Assembly: GCA_021300015.1 (NCBI GenBank)
Contig: JAJTFB010000006.1
Location: 1-64,000 of the forward strand
DNA: 64,000 nucleotides
Direction: 5' to 3'
DNA from: Pirellula sp.
GTDB lineage: Bacteria; Planctomycetota; Planctomycetia; Pirellulales; Pirellulaceae
The notes below the pieces were generated by a model. It did no database searches. It was not told the DNA's origin and saw nothing but the letters and a program-made list of their open reading frames with translations. How positions within the stretch are numbered: position 1 is the first letter of the stretch; every line of letters begins with the position of its first letter. The position numbers were made by a program, and so were the translations under genes. Shown one piece after another: positions 8,736 through 17,322 of this stretch.

Positions 8736-9473
8736 ATGCAAGGACGCGAGAAAACGGAGCGGTGGACCCAATTTGAGTCTTCAGCGCAAGACGCAAGCGA
8801 CTCCGAGCAAGAAGGATCCGAGTTTGTTTCCCTCGAGGAGTTAGGGAGTCTCTACGCCAAGGCCTTGCACGGGGAACAACCCGCATCGGAGGCTTCGAGG
8901 AGCCAGCCTGCGACGCAGCCATCGAATTTTGATTTCCATGGGGCGATCACGATCCAAGGCGAAACCGACGGAGTTCCGGTCTCGATTGGCTCGATCATCG
9001 AAGCGTTGCTTTTCGTCGGGACCCGAGATGGCCAAAGTGTATCGCTAGAGCAATTGTCTGCCGCGATCAAAGAGTTTTCTCAGGAGGAGATCCTCCACGG
9101 CATCGAGGTACTGGATGCGGATTTGGAATCACAAAACAGCTCTGTGCGAGTAAGCAAGCATGCCGATGGTTTTCGGCTTTCTCTTACGCCAGAGCTTGAG
9201 GCCCGCATCGAGGAACTCAAATGGGGTGCCCCCAAGCAGGCTGTGCTATCGCAGGCGGCCGTCGATTGCCTTTCGCTGGTGGCTTATCAGCCTGGAGTGC
9301 AGCGGGAGGATCTCGAAGCCCAGCTCGGACAGACCGTGGGTGCCACGATCTCGCTTCTGCAGCGTAGAGGATTGATCGCGTTCGAAGGGGGTGGATACCA
9401 CACGACCGATCGCTTTTTGGAGATTGCGGGGATCGACACGCTCGAGGATTTGCCCAAGGCGGATGATTTGTAA
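8736..9473 (+). CDS. scpB: segregation and condensation protein B (ScpB)
   Basis: 245 residues. ScpB is the winged-helix kleisin-associated subunit (kite) of the SMC-ScpAB condensin that compacts and segregates the chromosome. The conserved core starts near residue 85 (IGSIIEALLFVGTRDG) and includes LSQAAVDCLSLVAYQPGVQREDLE, which I cite only as LSLVAYQPGVQR, and the winged-helix element LLQRRGLIAFEGG, then TTDRFLEIAGI. The ~80-residue acidic N-terminal extension is longer than in typical ScpB (~180-200 residues). GGAAAGAG lies upstream of the ATG. scpA is not adjacent. The gene follows DUF1598 by 24 bp. Confidence 0.93.
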   Translation: MQGREKTERWTQFESSAQDASDSEQEGSEFVSLEELGSLYAKALHGEQPASEASRSQPATQPSNFDFHGAITIQGETDGVPVSIGSIIEALLFVGTRDGQSVSLEQLSAAIKEFSQEEILHGIEVLDADLESQNSSVRVSKHADGFRLSLTPELEARIEELKWGAPKQAVLSQAAVDCLSLVAYQPGVQREDLEAQLGQTVGATISLLQRRGLIAFEGGGYHTTDRFLEIAGIDTLEDLPKADDL

Positions 9474-9486
9474 GCGGATGCTTTCT

Positions 9487-9535
9487 TCATCCTCTCCGTA
9501 GGGCAGGTTTCCAACCTGCCCTACGGAGAGGATGA
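9487..9535. repeat. perfect 23-bp inverted repeat with 3-nt loop
   Basis: Arms 9487-9509 and 9513-9535 are perfectly complementary around the loop TCC. The core is GTAGGGCAGGTT/AACCTGCCCTAC. It lies between the convergent scpB and acyltransferase genes and contains the stop codon of the latter, so it could act as a bidirectional terminator or be an inserted REP-like element. No T run follows on either strand. Confidence 0.9.
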
Positions 9536-10261
9536 GGGTCCTAGGGTACCTACGGCCACCGAGGAGCCTTGGAGGGCGGCGTGCAGGGATCGTTCGCGTT
9601 GTCTGGGGCGTCCGTCTTGGGCCCAGCATTCGGCTTCGTAGGTCAGCCGGTGGATCGCTTGTTCGACCCAATGGCGATGCTCTTCGACCCCTTGATCGTC
9701 GAGTTTGCGGGGTATCGACAATCTGGGGCCCAGGATCATGCGCGCTCGGGAGCCTGGTTTTGGGACGGCGAATCGATCCCAGGTCGGGGCGCGGTAGGGG
9801 CGGTCGTATCCGATCCCGACGGGGATGATGGGGACTTGGAGTAGCGAGCTGAGTTGGATGGAGCCTGGGGCCAAGACTCTGCGGGGGCCTTTGGGTCCGT
9901 CTGGGGTGACGACTAGGCTGCTGCTTTGATGTTCTTTGCGGTACTGGAGGATCGCCTTGAGGCCACCTTTGGTGGACGAACCGCGGACGGTATGGTAAGC
10001 GAAATCGCGTGCCATCCAGCCGAGCCAGTTGGCATCACGGTGTTGGCTCACAAGCAGGGTCATTCCGAAACGACTTCGGGTTACAAAGGGCAGGAGGATA
10101 TTCTCGTGCCAGAACAGGTAGAGGGCCGGTTGGGTGAAGCGTTCGGTCGTCACATCGGTGTCATCGGCGTAGTCGGCTAGGCGTGCATCGAGGGTTCGGA
10201 CCAACGCTTGGAGGAATTTCCCGGCCATGAAGGCCACCGGACGTAGGATTCGCTGACTCAC
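9521..10261 (-). CDS. DUF374 family lysophospholipid acyltransferase-like protein
   Basis: 246 residues from a GTG start. The protein has the DUF374/LPLAT pattern: YLFWHENILLPFV (catalytic-type His in place of the usual HxxxxD region), SQHRDANWLGWMARDF, VRGSSTKGGLKAI, and TPDGPKGPRRVLAPGSI, followed by VPIIPVGIGYD. The family is thought to transfer an acyl group to a membrane lipid or lipid A-type acceptor at the inner membrane; the acceptor is unknown here. The C-terminal ~30 residues (RQRERSLHAALQ... to GPSSSP) are not conserved in type, and the last codons and stop lie inside the 23-bp inverted repeat, so the tail may have been altered by insertion of that element. Confidence 0.85.
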   Translation of the reverse strand: MSQRILRPVAFMAGKFLQALVRTLDARLADYADDTDVTTERFTQPALYLFWHENILLPFVTRSRFGMTLLVSQHRDANWLGWMARDFAYHTVRGSSTKGGLKAILQYRKEHQSSSLVVTPDGPKGPRRVLAPGSIQLSSLLQVPIIPVGIGYDRPYRAPTWDRFAVPKPGSRARMILGPRLSIPRKLDDQGVEEHRHWVEQAIHRLTYEAECWAQDGRPRQRERSLHAALQGSSVAVGTLGPSSSP

Positions 10262-10341
10262 TTGGAATAAGGCTCCTTGCCTCTACCTGCAGGTCGATAA
10301 ACTTAAGCCGGACGATGAAAATCCGGCGTCGGTATTAGGGT

Positions 10342-11199
10342 TCACGCGAAATCGATTTTGACGGTGCCGTGGAAGACATCGACTGCGGGACCTGTCATGA
10401 AGACATGGTTGGAGGTTTGGTCCCAGCGGAGCATCAGATCGCCGCCGGTAAGGTGATTGAGGATGGTCCGATCGGTACGTTCGGTCAGGACTCCCGCGAC
10501 GCAAACTGCCGAGGCGCCGGTACCGCAGGCCCAGGTTTCTCCGGATCCACGTTCCCAGGTCCGCTGACGGACTTCGCCTCGAGCGAGAATTTCGACGAAT
10601 TCGACATTGGTTCGTTTTGGGAATCGCGGATCGTTTTCGATCATCGGACCGATGCCAAGGACCAGTTCATCGTTCAATTCGGGAACGAAAATCACGCAGT
10701 GGGGGTTACCCATCGAGACGCAGGTTCCGAAGAGCGTATGGCCTTTGTATTCCAATTTATGGTTGACGACCGACTCGTTGGGAGATCCCAGGTAGGTGGG
10801 GATTTGGCTAGCGAGCAGTCGTGGTTGGCCCATATCGACGGTGACTTGATCGACCACACCTTGGGAGATTTGGAGCTCCAGATCGAGAACACCGGCACCG
10901 GTTTCGATTTTGAGTTGGGGTTTCGAGGCGATTTTGGAATCATGCACGAACTTGGCAACACAACGGATCCCGTTGCCACACATTTCCGATTCGCTGCCGT
11001 CGGCATTGAACATGCGCATTTTGGCATCGGCGACAGAGGAAGGGAGGATCAGGATGACTCCATCGCCACCGATTCCGAAGCGTCGGTGGGAGAGTTCAAC
11101 TGCTAGCCGTTGGAGATCCTCGGGGAGGGATTGCGAGAAGCCTTGGATGTAGACGTAGTCGTTACCGGCGCCGTGCATTTTCGTGAACGCGAGTTCCAT
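10342..11199 (-). CDS. dapF: diaminopimelate epimerase
   Basis: 285 residues. DapF converts LL- to meso-diaminopimelate for lysine and peptidoglycan synthesis. Both catalytic cysteines are visible: Cys74 in NADGSESEMCGNGIR and Cys225 in ERGSGETWACGTGAS. The N-terminal FTKMHGAGNDYVY is the standard family opening. I choose the start at 11197-11199 because an AAAGGGGG ribosome binding site precedes it; an in-frame ATG at 11241 would add 14 residues without a good site. An intact dapF fits the finding that planctomycetes make peptidoglycan. The upstream DUF374 gene lies downstream on the same strand (80 bp away) and may be read from the same transcript. Confidence 0.97.
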   Translation of the reverse strand: MELAFTKMHGAGNDYVYIQGFSQSLPEDLQRLAVELSHRRFGIGGDGVILILPSSVADAKMRMFNADGSESEMCGNGIRCVAKFVHDSKIASKPQLKIETGAGVLDLELQISQGVVDQVTVDMGQPRLLASQIPTYLGSPNESVVNHKLEYKGHTLFGTCVSMGNPHCVIFVPELNDELVLGIGPMIENDPRFPKRTNVEFVEILARGEVRQRTWERGSGETWACGTGASAVCVAGVLTERTDRTILNHLTGGDLMLRWDQTSNHVFMTGPAVDVFHGTVKIDFA

Positions 11200-11295
11200 C
11201 ACGTGAACCCCCTTTTTGATTTGTGGGAAAGCGAGAGTCATTGGTGGGACATTATGCTAAGTTCGTTCGAAGATTCCTAGACGAGCTGTAAAAAG

Positions 11296-11335
11296 CAAGA
11301 AACGCCGCAGACGCGAGCGTCTACGGCGTTTCTTG
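11296..11335 (-). terminator. Rho-independent terminator after the 96-residue protein gene
   Basis: Outer stem CAAGAAACGCCG (11296-11307) with CGGCGTTTCTTG (11324-11335) and an inner AGACG/CGTCT stem. On the minus strand it is followed by CTTTTTAC. Confidence 0.8.
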
Positions 11336-11376
11336 AGGGGTTGGATTGGTGATGGATTGGGGGGCGGTGCGGTGGG

Positions 11377-11667
11377 TTAGCCGACGACTTCTTTGATTTT
11401 CTGGAGGAAATGATCCCCGCCATCCTTGCTGAGTTCCTTGGCGTGTTTTTCAGCTTTCTTGACGTCGGTGTATTCGAACACGGCGACGCGTTTGAGGTGT
11501 TGGTTGAAGACACCCCAATAGAGTTTGACCCGTGGTTCGGCGGCTGGCTTACGAGTCCGTTTTGGTTTGACGACTGCTGGAGTTTCGGTGGTTTCGGTTG
11601 TTTCTGCGGTCGAGTCGGCGGCGGCTGTGGCCTTCTTCGGCTTCTTTGCGTTACTAGCACTTGGCAT
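11377..11667 (-). CDS. small basic protein, unknown function
   Basis: 96 residues. The first ~45 are a Lys/Ala/Thr-rich low-complexity tail (KKPKKATAAADS, KPKRTRKPAAEP), resembling histone H1-like or other nucleic-acid-binding tails. The C-terminal half is compact and conserved in appearance (VKLYWGVFNQHLKRVAVFEY, then KKAEKHAKELS, LQKIKEVV). A GGGAG ribosome binding site lies before the ATG, and a terminator follows at 11296-11335. The combination indicates a real, independently transcribed gene. I do not recognise the family; a role in nucleic-acid binding is only suggested by charge. Confidence 0.8.
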   Translation of the reverse strand: MPSASNAKKPKKATAAADSTAETTETTETPAVVKPKRTRKPAAEPRVKLYWGVFNQHLKRVAVFEYTDVKKAEKHAKELSKDGGDHFLQKIKEVVG

Positions 11668-11764
11668 GGGAGGCTCCCTGAAAATAAGGAAGAAAGCAAA
11701 AAGGAAAGCTGCCGTCTCTGAGGAGGTTCATGGGGAGATCCATTCTCAGTTCGGCTAATGCTCT

Positions 11765-11770
11765 ATTATA
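11765..11770 (-). promoter_or_regulatory. possible -10 element upstream of the 96-residue protein
   Basis: TATAAT on the minus strand, 98 nt upstream of the start codon at 11667. No clear -35 hexamer is seen at 16-18 nt spacing. Confidence 0.25.
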
Positions 11771-11943
11771 GTCCGACCGGTCCATTTCCGATATGGTTTA
11801 TTTGGAACTTGTTAAGATATTCCCTTCGCGAAAGCTAGCAAAACCCTTGGGTTTTTCATGGGTTATCGAACCGCAATGGGGCTCAAAGGAGGGGGGAGGT
11901 GGGGTGCTAAGCATTAAGAAGTTGTTATGTTTGGTCGGGGGTG

Positions 11944-13173
11944 CTAAGGAGCGTTTGTAGGTGGGCCGGGGTTGGTAATGAGGTGCAGGAAGGAGCCGCA
12001 GGTCAGTTGTGCTTTTTCGACTAGGCTATCGAGTTCGATCCATTCGTTTGGGCTGTGGAGGCCATCGCCTCGGGGGCCGAAGGTATCGAGGTTGGGCAGT
12101 CCCATGGCTTGGAGTTTGTTCCCGTCGCTTGCTCCGCCGGATTGCTTCCAGCTTAGGCTCAGACCTAGATCCGTTGCGGCTCTTTCGACGCTTGTCTGGA
12201 TCTGTTGGGTCGCATGGTCGTGGATTTTTGCGGGGGCATGGATTCCGCCATGGATTTCGACGCGGTAGCCGGGTTGTTCTTGATCGTATTTCTGGGCCAG
12301 TTGGTTCAAATGGTTTTCGATCCACTGCTGGTCTTGGGAGTCGGCGATACGGACGTTGACTCTTAAGACGGCCGTATCGGGCACGACGTTGACGGCATTG
12401 CCACCGCGAAGTCGTCCGATGTTGACCGTGACGTTTGGGCGTTGGCCGTTGAGTTGATCGATCTCGCAGGCTAGGCGGCAGCAGTGGGCGATCGCGTTTC
12501 GGCCTTCGTAGAAGTTCCTTCCGGCGTGCGCTGATTTGCCTCGGACGACCAGGACAAAGGTTCCGGTTCCCTTGCGGGAGTGCACGAGACTGCCATCGGC
12601 CAGGGTTGGTTCGAAGAGGAAAGCGGTTTGGAAATCGCGGGCGATCGATTCCCACATCCCGACGGAGCTTGGCGAGCCGATTTCTTCGTCGGGGGTGAGG
12701 ATCAGCGACAGGCCGACATCCTCAAGTGGGGTGAACTGTTTGAGTGCCATTGCCGCATAGCGCATCACGACGATGCCCCCTTTGGCGTCGATGACTCCTG
12801 GTCCTCGAAGGATATTATTTGGCAAAAGTTCGCAAATTTGAAACTGGTCGTCTTGGCTGTAGACCGTGTCGTAATGGATGGTCCATAGGCAGCGAGGCGC
12901 GTTGGGGTTCCCTAGATCCCATCGCAAGGCCGGGCCCGTGGCGCAGACCGTTTGGGACCCGGCATCATCGAGGATCGAGTAGGTAGGAAGACTGAGCTTT
13001 TGGCATGGTATTGCTAGTGGAGCGAAGAATTGTTCGATCCAATCGGCGGCACGTTTTAATCCTTCGAGGTGATCGGATCCGGAGTTGATATCGCACAGCG
13101 CGATGAGGTCTTGCGTCATCGCGTCGGCTTGGTCGGCGAGCCAGCGGTTTCCTTGCCAGGATTTTGTGGTCAT
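11944..13173 (-). CDS. M20 family metallopeptidase (carboxypeptidase G2-like)
   Basis: 409 residues. The zinc-ligand and catalytic pattern of M20 is complete by eye: IHYDTVY (His100), VIDAKGG (Asp129, bridging), TPDEEIGSP (Glu163 base, Glu164 ligand), FLFEPT (Glu188) and a C-terminal HSPNEWI His. The dimerisation domain (residues ~200-310, HAGRNFYEGRNAI onward) is present. Members remove glutamate or other residues from peptides or hydrolyse N-acyl amino acids; the exact substrate cannot be read. No signal peptide is seen, so it is probably cytoplasmic. Upstream (13203-13242) is the terminator of the next gene, so this gene likely has its own promoter in the ~30 bp before the start or is fed by readthrough. 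Confidence 0.9.
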   Translation of the reverse strand: MTTKSWQGNRWLADQADAMTQDLIALCDINSGSDHLEGLKRAADWIEQFFAPLAIPCQKLSLPTYSILDDAGSQTVCATGPALRWDLGNPNAPRCLWTIHYDTVYSQDDQFQICELLPNNILRGPGVIDAKGGIVVMRYAAMALKQFTPLEDVGLSLILTPDEEIGSPSSVGMWESIARDFQTAFLFEPTLADGSLVHSRKGTGTFVLVVRGKSAHAGRNFYEGRNAIAHCCRLACEIDQLNGQRPNVTVNIGRLRGGNAVNVVPDTAVLRVNVRIADSQDQQWIENHLNQLAQKYDQEQPGYRVEIHGGIHAPAKIHDHATQQIQTSVERAATDLGLSLSWKQSGGASDGNKLQAMGLPNLDTFGPRGDGLHSPNEWIELDSLVEKAQLTCGSFLHLITNPGPPTNAP

Positions 13174-13202
13174 GCAATTGGCTATATTGGGAATGGAGCC
13201 AT

Positions 13203-13242
13203 AAAAAAAGGGGCTTGACTCTGTAGGTAAGAGTCTAGCCCC
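13203..13242 (-). terminator. Rho-independent terminator of the DUF1559/lipoprotein operon
   Basis: Stem GGGGCTTGACTCT (13210-13222) with AGAGTCTAGCCCC (13230-13242), one mismatch, 7-nt loop. On the minus strand it is followed by seven T (A run 13203-13209). Confidence 0.88.
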
Positions 13243-13272
13243 GATCCAAAGTTGTTGTTCGCGGATGGAAGG

Positions 13273-13743
13273 TTACTTGGAGGTCAATTCGAATTTGATT
13301 TGGTCGGTCCCGGTATCGGGCACGGTCACTTTGAGTCCCGAGGATGCGATGCTGGCGTATTGCATCGGCAGTTCGTTTCTCAGGTTGATCGTGATGGGTT
13401 CGTCGTCGGAGGCTCCGGGTTTTTTATCCCCCATGACGGACTTGGAAATCTCGACGCGGTAATCACCGGGGAGGGCTCCGGACTTTCCCTTGTATTCGGC
13501 CATGATAACTCTCATGACAAATTTGCCTTGGGCGTTGGTATTGCCCACGGCATGGTAAGGGTGTTTTTCGGAGAGGAACGACACGGTGGCATTTTCGACG
13601 GCCGTCCCATCGAGCGTGACGGTTCCTTCGGCCTTGACGATTGTCGGGAGTTTCTTCCCGTTGCAGGCCAAGGGGAGTGCAACAAGGCAAAGCAGGACCA
13701 AAGGGAATTTTAAGAGCAGTCGTTGTGGCATAAGCTGGTTCAT
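13273..13743 (-). CDS. putative lipoprotein with carboxypeptidase regulatory-like fold
   Basis: 156 residues. The N-terminus (MNQLMPQRLLLKF, hydrophobic core, VALPLACNGKK) ends in a Cys that could be lipidated; the residue at -3 is Pro, so the lipobox is not perfect. The rest (VKAEGTVTLDGTAVENATVSF, then GNTNAQGKFVMRV, LPGDYRVEISK) is a Greek-key beta-sandwich pattern of the carboxypeptidase regulatory/transthyretin-like type. In planctomycetes such proteins are often encoded next to DUF1559 genes, as here: the DUF1559 stop is 34 bp upstream and a terminator closes the unit. Role unknown, presumably at the cell envelope. Confidence 0.85.
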   Translation of the reverse strand: MNQLMPQRLLLKFPLVLLCLVALPLACNGKKLPTIVKAEGTVTLDGTAVENATVSFLSEKHPYHAVGNTNAQGKFVMRVIMAEYKGKSGALPGDYRVEISKSVMGDKKPGASDDEPITINLRNELPMQYASIASSGLKVTVPDTGTDQIKFELTSK

Positions 13744-13777
13744 CCGTCACTAGAGGTGGAAGGGTTCAGTGGTATGA

Positions 13778-14887
13778 TCACTCGTAATCGACGGGTGTTT
13801 CACCGCCGGACCTTGAGCCCAGTGCTCCCCATACACCGTATGGGCTTCGACCTGCCGCGATGGTAGGAGCGATCGCTCCGAGGTTACCCGAGTCGATTCC
13901 ATCGCTCAGGAAGCGGACCGAGCCATCCCCCAGAGCCATTTGAACGCCGCCGCCGTGTTCGCTCGTCGGGGTCCAGATGCCGGCAAACCAGTGAGGTGAA
14001 ACCGAACCGGTGCCGACCATGCAAACGGCGTTGTTTGGAGGAAGAATGGTTGAGACGGCGTTGAAGTAGGCGTTACCGGCCCAGGCTCGGTAGCCTGGGA
14101 GGGTGTCACCGGTAAAGAGCAAGGCTGGATTGATGTACTCTCGGCCGTTGATCAATTGGGCTTTGCAGCTCAGAGGTGCGTAGGTTGCCGGATCGGCGGC
14201 GATCAGGGCTACGGTGCCTTTGGAGTTGACGATGTTTGGGCGTTGTCGTTCGCCGAGCATCATGGTGTTGCTCAGGCCGTCGCGAACATCGCCGAGCCGA
14301 TGGTACGAGGCTCGCCCGAACATTCCGCGATTGATGATAGGAAGTTTCTGAAGTGCCAGCGGCAAGTTATTTCGTTCTTCGACCCCGTTGGGGGTGACTT
14401 GGGATTGCGCCATGTTGTCCCCTACGCAGAAAGCGTAGCTGGTCAAGCCACGGTTGCGACCGGCATTGACCGGTTCGTCGGTACCGCTGTCGCTAGGGCA
14501 TTCGAGCCAGGGCACTCGGGTTCGATAGGCGGCATTGCCGTTCCAGGGTTCGAGTCCGAAGCCGTTGTTGAGGCTGTTGATGCGTTCGAAGAGCGTGTTG
14601 CTCTCGAGGTAGGGCAAGATAGCCCACCAGCCGCTCATGCAGAATCGTTGGTGGGTTTGTACCACGTTTCCGTTACCCGCTTGGAGCGAGGGAAGTTTCT
14701 TGAATGCCGCCTCGTAGTTCAGCACGCCTAGGGCTTGCTGTTTCATGTTGTTGCTGCACTGCATGCGGCGTGCGGCCTCTCGGGCAGCTTGGACCGCAGG
14801 GAGCAATAGACCGACCAGAATGCCGATGATCGCGATGACGACCAAAAGTTCGACGAGGGTAAACCCTCGGGAGACGTGTTTGCGCAT
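13778..14887 (-). CDS. DUF1559 domain protein with pseudopilin-type N-terminus
   Basis: 369 residues from the Met at 14885-14887 ([22 protein letters not shown]). The Gly8-Phe9 processing site and mature Glu5 are present; an upstream in-frame start at 14932 would bury the signal and is rejected. [16 protein letters not shown] and the C-terminal HGGGVQMALGDGSVRFL motif identify DUF1559. The closing segment (PYGVWGALGSRSGGE) is also the family's usual end. First gene of a two-gene unit with the lipoprotein at 13273-13743. Confidence 0.94.
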   Translation of the reverse strand: MRKHVSRGFTLVELLVVIAIIGILVGLLLPAVQAAREAARRMQCSNNMKQQALGVLNYEAAFKKLPSLQAGNGNVVQTHQRFCMSGWWAILPYLESNTLFERINSLNNGFGLEPWNGNAAYRTRVPWLECPSDSGTDEPVNAGRNRGLTSYAFCVGDNMAQSQVTPNGVEERNNLPLALQKLPIINRGMFGRASYHRLGDVRDGLSNTMMLGERQRPNIVNSKGTVALIAADPATYAPLSCKAQLINGREYINPALLFTGDTLPGYRAWAGNAYFNAVSTILPPNNAVCMVGTGSVSPHWFAGIWTPTSEHGGGVQMALGDGSVRFLSDGIDSGNLGAIAPTIAAGRSPYGVWGALGSRSGGETPVDYE

Positions 14888-15114
14888 AGATTGAACCCCG
14901 AAAAGATGGCGTAAAGGAAAAGAGGACCCCATTGTATGTAAATATCTAACTTTTGTGTTAGATCAGGTCAAGTGAGAGCGGCTCGGATCAAGCATGTTTC
15001 TAAGGGAAATGCCGATTTTTTGGAACCGCCTTCGCAGAGGACTTGGATCAGTTTTACGGATTGAAGTTCCCTTGGGGATCGGGGAAATCCGTTGAGATGA
15101 CCGGGTGGATTTGC

Positions 15115-15630
15115 TCAGACTCGGTCTTGGCGCCGGCCGACGGATCGTTGTTTGGCGCAGGCATCGCAGATGCCTTGGATGATAAAGCGGTGGTCTTTGA
15201 CTCGGAATCGGTGGGTGCGGGCGACTTGATCCCTCAATCGGACGAGTTCTTCGCTTGTAAATTCGATCAGTTGTCGGCATTTGGTGCAGTACAAGTGGTC
15301 GTGTTCGGGGTAGCCGTAGTTCAATTCGTACATGCTTCGGCCGTCGAGTTCGAAGCGGTGGAGGAGTCCTGCGTCTACGAATTCCTTGAGGGTTCGGTAG
15401 ACGGTCGGCCGCGAGACATAGTTATCCGAGCCTCGCGAGGGGAGTTGTTCGATCAGCAGATCGGCATCGAAATGTTCGTGTCGGTTGAAGACTTGATCGA
15501 GCAAGAACTTTTTTTGCGACGTATTTCGCAGTCCGCGGCTTTGGAGGAATTCCTCGTAGCGCTCCAGGGGGGTCATAGAGACCTTGACCGCCTGGAGTGG
15601 CTCGTTTGGGGGTTTAGGATGGTTTGGCAT
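15115..15630 (-). CDS. Fur family metal-responsive transcription regulator
   Basis: 171 residues. The winged-helix DNA-binding domain is at ~residues 25-100 (LRNTSQKKFLLDQVF, HFDADLLIEQL, SRPTVYRTLKEFVDAGLLHR). The dimerisation/metal domain contains HDHLYCTKC and a C-terminal CDAC, the two CxxC pairs of the structural zinc site, plus the His-rich HEHFD element. The family represses iron, zinc, manganese or peroxide-response genes with metal as corepressor; which metal cannot be told. The first 18 residues are Pro-rich; an internal ATG at 15576 has a better ribosome binding site (AAGG) and matches the usual Fur length, so the start is uncertain. Divergent from the membrane operon beginning at 15714. 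Confidence 0.92.
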   Translation of the reverse strand: MPNHPKPPNEPLQAVKVSMTPLERYEEFLQSRGLRNTSQKKFLLDQVFNRHEHFDADLLIEQLPSRGSDNYVSRPTVYRTLKEFVDAGLLHRFELDGRSMYELNYGYPEHDHLYCTKCRQLIEFTSEELVRLRDQVARTHRFRVKDHRFIIQGICDACAKQRSVGRRQDRV

Positions 15631-15713
15631 GTTCGCGGGTCGCTGAGGCTCTACACTCCCTGGACTGGGATTACTATAACTGGGCGATGTAAGTTGACGA
15701 GAGAGGGGCGCGG

Positions 15714-16760
15714 ATGAATTACGAATTCGAGGGGAAGCTTCTGGTATTTCGGGTGCTGATCCCGCTTGTTCTAGGCGTTTTTTTCAGTTTTTTGGCAGCG
15801 CGATCGGGCCGCAAGGGGTTTGTGGTTTGCGTTTTGAGTTGTTTGATTCTCTGGGGAGCATTTACGGTTTCGGATTTCGGTTCACGGGGGCTTTTGATGC
15901 GAACCGATTGGATTTTCGGGGGACCGGGGAGCCTTGGAGGATGGGAGGCCAAGGAGCCTTGGATGCACTGGGTTTGGGTGGCTCCTTTGGTCATGACTTT
16001 GTGGATCGCCCTGCGATGGATTTTGGGCGGTGGGGTTTTGGGCGGTGGGGTTTTGGGTGGGGGGCTTCGGGTCGAAGGCCAACCAGAGACAAGTACGAGG
16101 TCCAAGCGGGTGGTTTGGTTGGTCGATGCCATCTATTGGTTATCGGCGATTGCTTGGATGAGTTTCTCGATGTTTCCCGTCGGAGAGGGCTATGCGGAGC
16201 AGGCGTTGAAGTTCGCTTATCTTGGCGTTTTGACCTGGGTCGCTTCGGTCGTCAACGCGGGATTGCTCGTCGAGCGAACGGAGGTTGCGCAGAGCCGATG
16301 GTTTCGATGGGCCTTGGTCGTTCAATTCGGTTGCATTGCGGCGGTGGTCATGCAGAGCTATGCATCGCTTGGGGAGTGGGTGGTTTTTTGCGGTGCGTTC
16401 ATGGCTGGTGCGATCGGTTCTGGTGGGATCGGTTCTGGTGGGATCGGGATGAACGTCTCGAGCAAGTCCGGCCGGGTGGGTGCCCAGGAAGTGGGCCAAG
16501 AACTGGGCCTTGGTATGCTCATGAGTTTTGCGGCGGTCGCCGGTCTGACTCTCTCGCAGGCTTACGCCTGGAATCCTTTGCCGCTTTGGTTGCTCGGGGT
16601 GCTTGCGATGAGTCCTTCGATCATGGCGATTGTCGATATGGGGCTCTCTAGGAGCGGCCGAGGCTCACAGTGGCGACGGCTCTTGGGGTTTCTGGTATTG
16701 CTGTTTTTGAATATGGGTCTTGTGTACTTTTTTGTTTTGAGAGCAGAGCCTCAGTGGTGA
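15714..16760 (+). CDS. polytopic membrane protein, unknown function
   Basis: 348 residues with about nine or ten hydrophobic segments (for example VLIPLVLGVFFSFLAA, FVVCVLSCLILWGAF, LLGFLVLLFLNMGLVYFF). A Gly-rich direct repeat (GGGVLGGGVLGGGL) follows the third segment, and GSGGIGSGGIG sits in a later loop. No motif known to me. GAGAGGGG precedes the ATG. First gene of a co-directional unit: its stop overlaps the GTG start of the ogt-like gene (GTGA), so translation is probably coupled. Confidence 0.75.
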   Translation: MNYEFEGKLLVFRVLIPLVLGVFFSFLAARSGRKGFVVCVLSCLILWGAFTVSDFGSRGLLMRTDWIFGGPGSLGGWEAKEPWMHWVWVAPLVMTLWIALRWILGGGVLGGGVLGGGLRVEGQPETSTRSKRVVWLVDAIYWLSAIAWMSFSMFPVGEGYAEQALKFAYLGVLTWVASVVNAGLLVERTEVAQSRWFRWALVVQFGCIAAVVMQSYASLGEWVVFCGAFMAGAIGSGGIGSGGIGMNVSSKSGRVGAQEVGQELGLGMLMSFAAVAGLTLSQAYAWNPLPLWLLGVLAMSPSIMAIVDMGLSRSGRGSQWRRLLGFLVLLFLNMGLVYFFVLRAEPQW

Positions 16761-17308
16761 GATTTCTTCAGGTTTCGAGGAGGATTCAAACTCCTGTTGG
16801 AGAATTCGTTGCATGGAGTCAAGGGTCGATGGCACCTGAGGCACCTGAAGCGTGGCTTACGGCCCTGAGGCTTGCTCGGCCCGAGGATCCGCACGGTGGA
16901 GTCTACGGTGGAGCCTACTGTGAAGACTTCGGTGCCGATTCGAGGGTTTTGCTTTGCGAGCGACTATTGGCCGATACGGCCGAGCAGCTTGAGGAGTATT
17001 TTGCTCAGAAGCGTCAGAGCTTTGAGATTCCCTTGAAGTTCATCGGCAGTGCTTTTCAGGTGCGAGTCTGGGAGGCTCTGAGTCAGATCCGATACGGTCA
17101 GACCTGGAGTTACTCGCAGTTGGCAGAATCGATTCATTCGCCTCGGGGCTCCCGGGCCGTCGGGGCTGCGCTGGGGAAGAATCCGCTCTGGATCGTTGCG
17201 CCATGCCATCGAGTGGTGGGGCAATCGGGCCAATTGGTCGGTTTTGCGGGTGGGGTGGACACCAAACGGTACTTGATCGAGCTCGAAAAAAATCGGGAGA
17301 TCGGTTAG
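16757..17308 (+). CDS. ogt: methylated-DNA--[protein]-cysteine S-methyltransferase
   Basis: 183 residues from the GTG that overlaps the preceding stop codon. The protein transfers an alkyl group from O6-alkylguanine in DNA to its own cysteine, a suicidal repair reaction. The active site PCHRV is at residues 149-153 (Cys150). The helix-turn-helix reading element (QVRVWEALSQIRYGQTWSYSQLA, cited in part) and SRAVGAALGKNP are present. The N-terminal domain begins IQTPVGEFVAW, which argues for this start over longer alternatives that would lie inside the previous gene. Short for the two-domain Ada C-terminal class but complete. Located in a membrane-protein operon, an unusual setting for a repair gene. 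Confidence 0.93.
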   Translation: MRFLQVSRRIQTPVGEFVAWSQGSMAPEAPEAWLTALRLARPEDPHGGVYGGAYCEDFGADSRVLLCERLLADTAEQLEEYFAQKRQSFEIPLKFIGSAFQVRVWEALSQIRYGQTWSYSQLAESIHSPRGSRAVGAALGKNPLWIVAPCHRVVGQSGQLVGFAGGVDTKRYLIELEKNREIG

Positions 17309-17322
17309 ACTACCTATTACGT

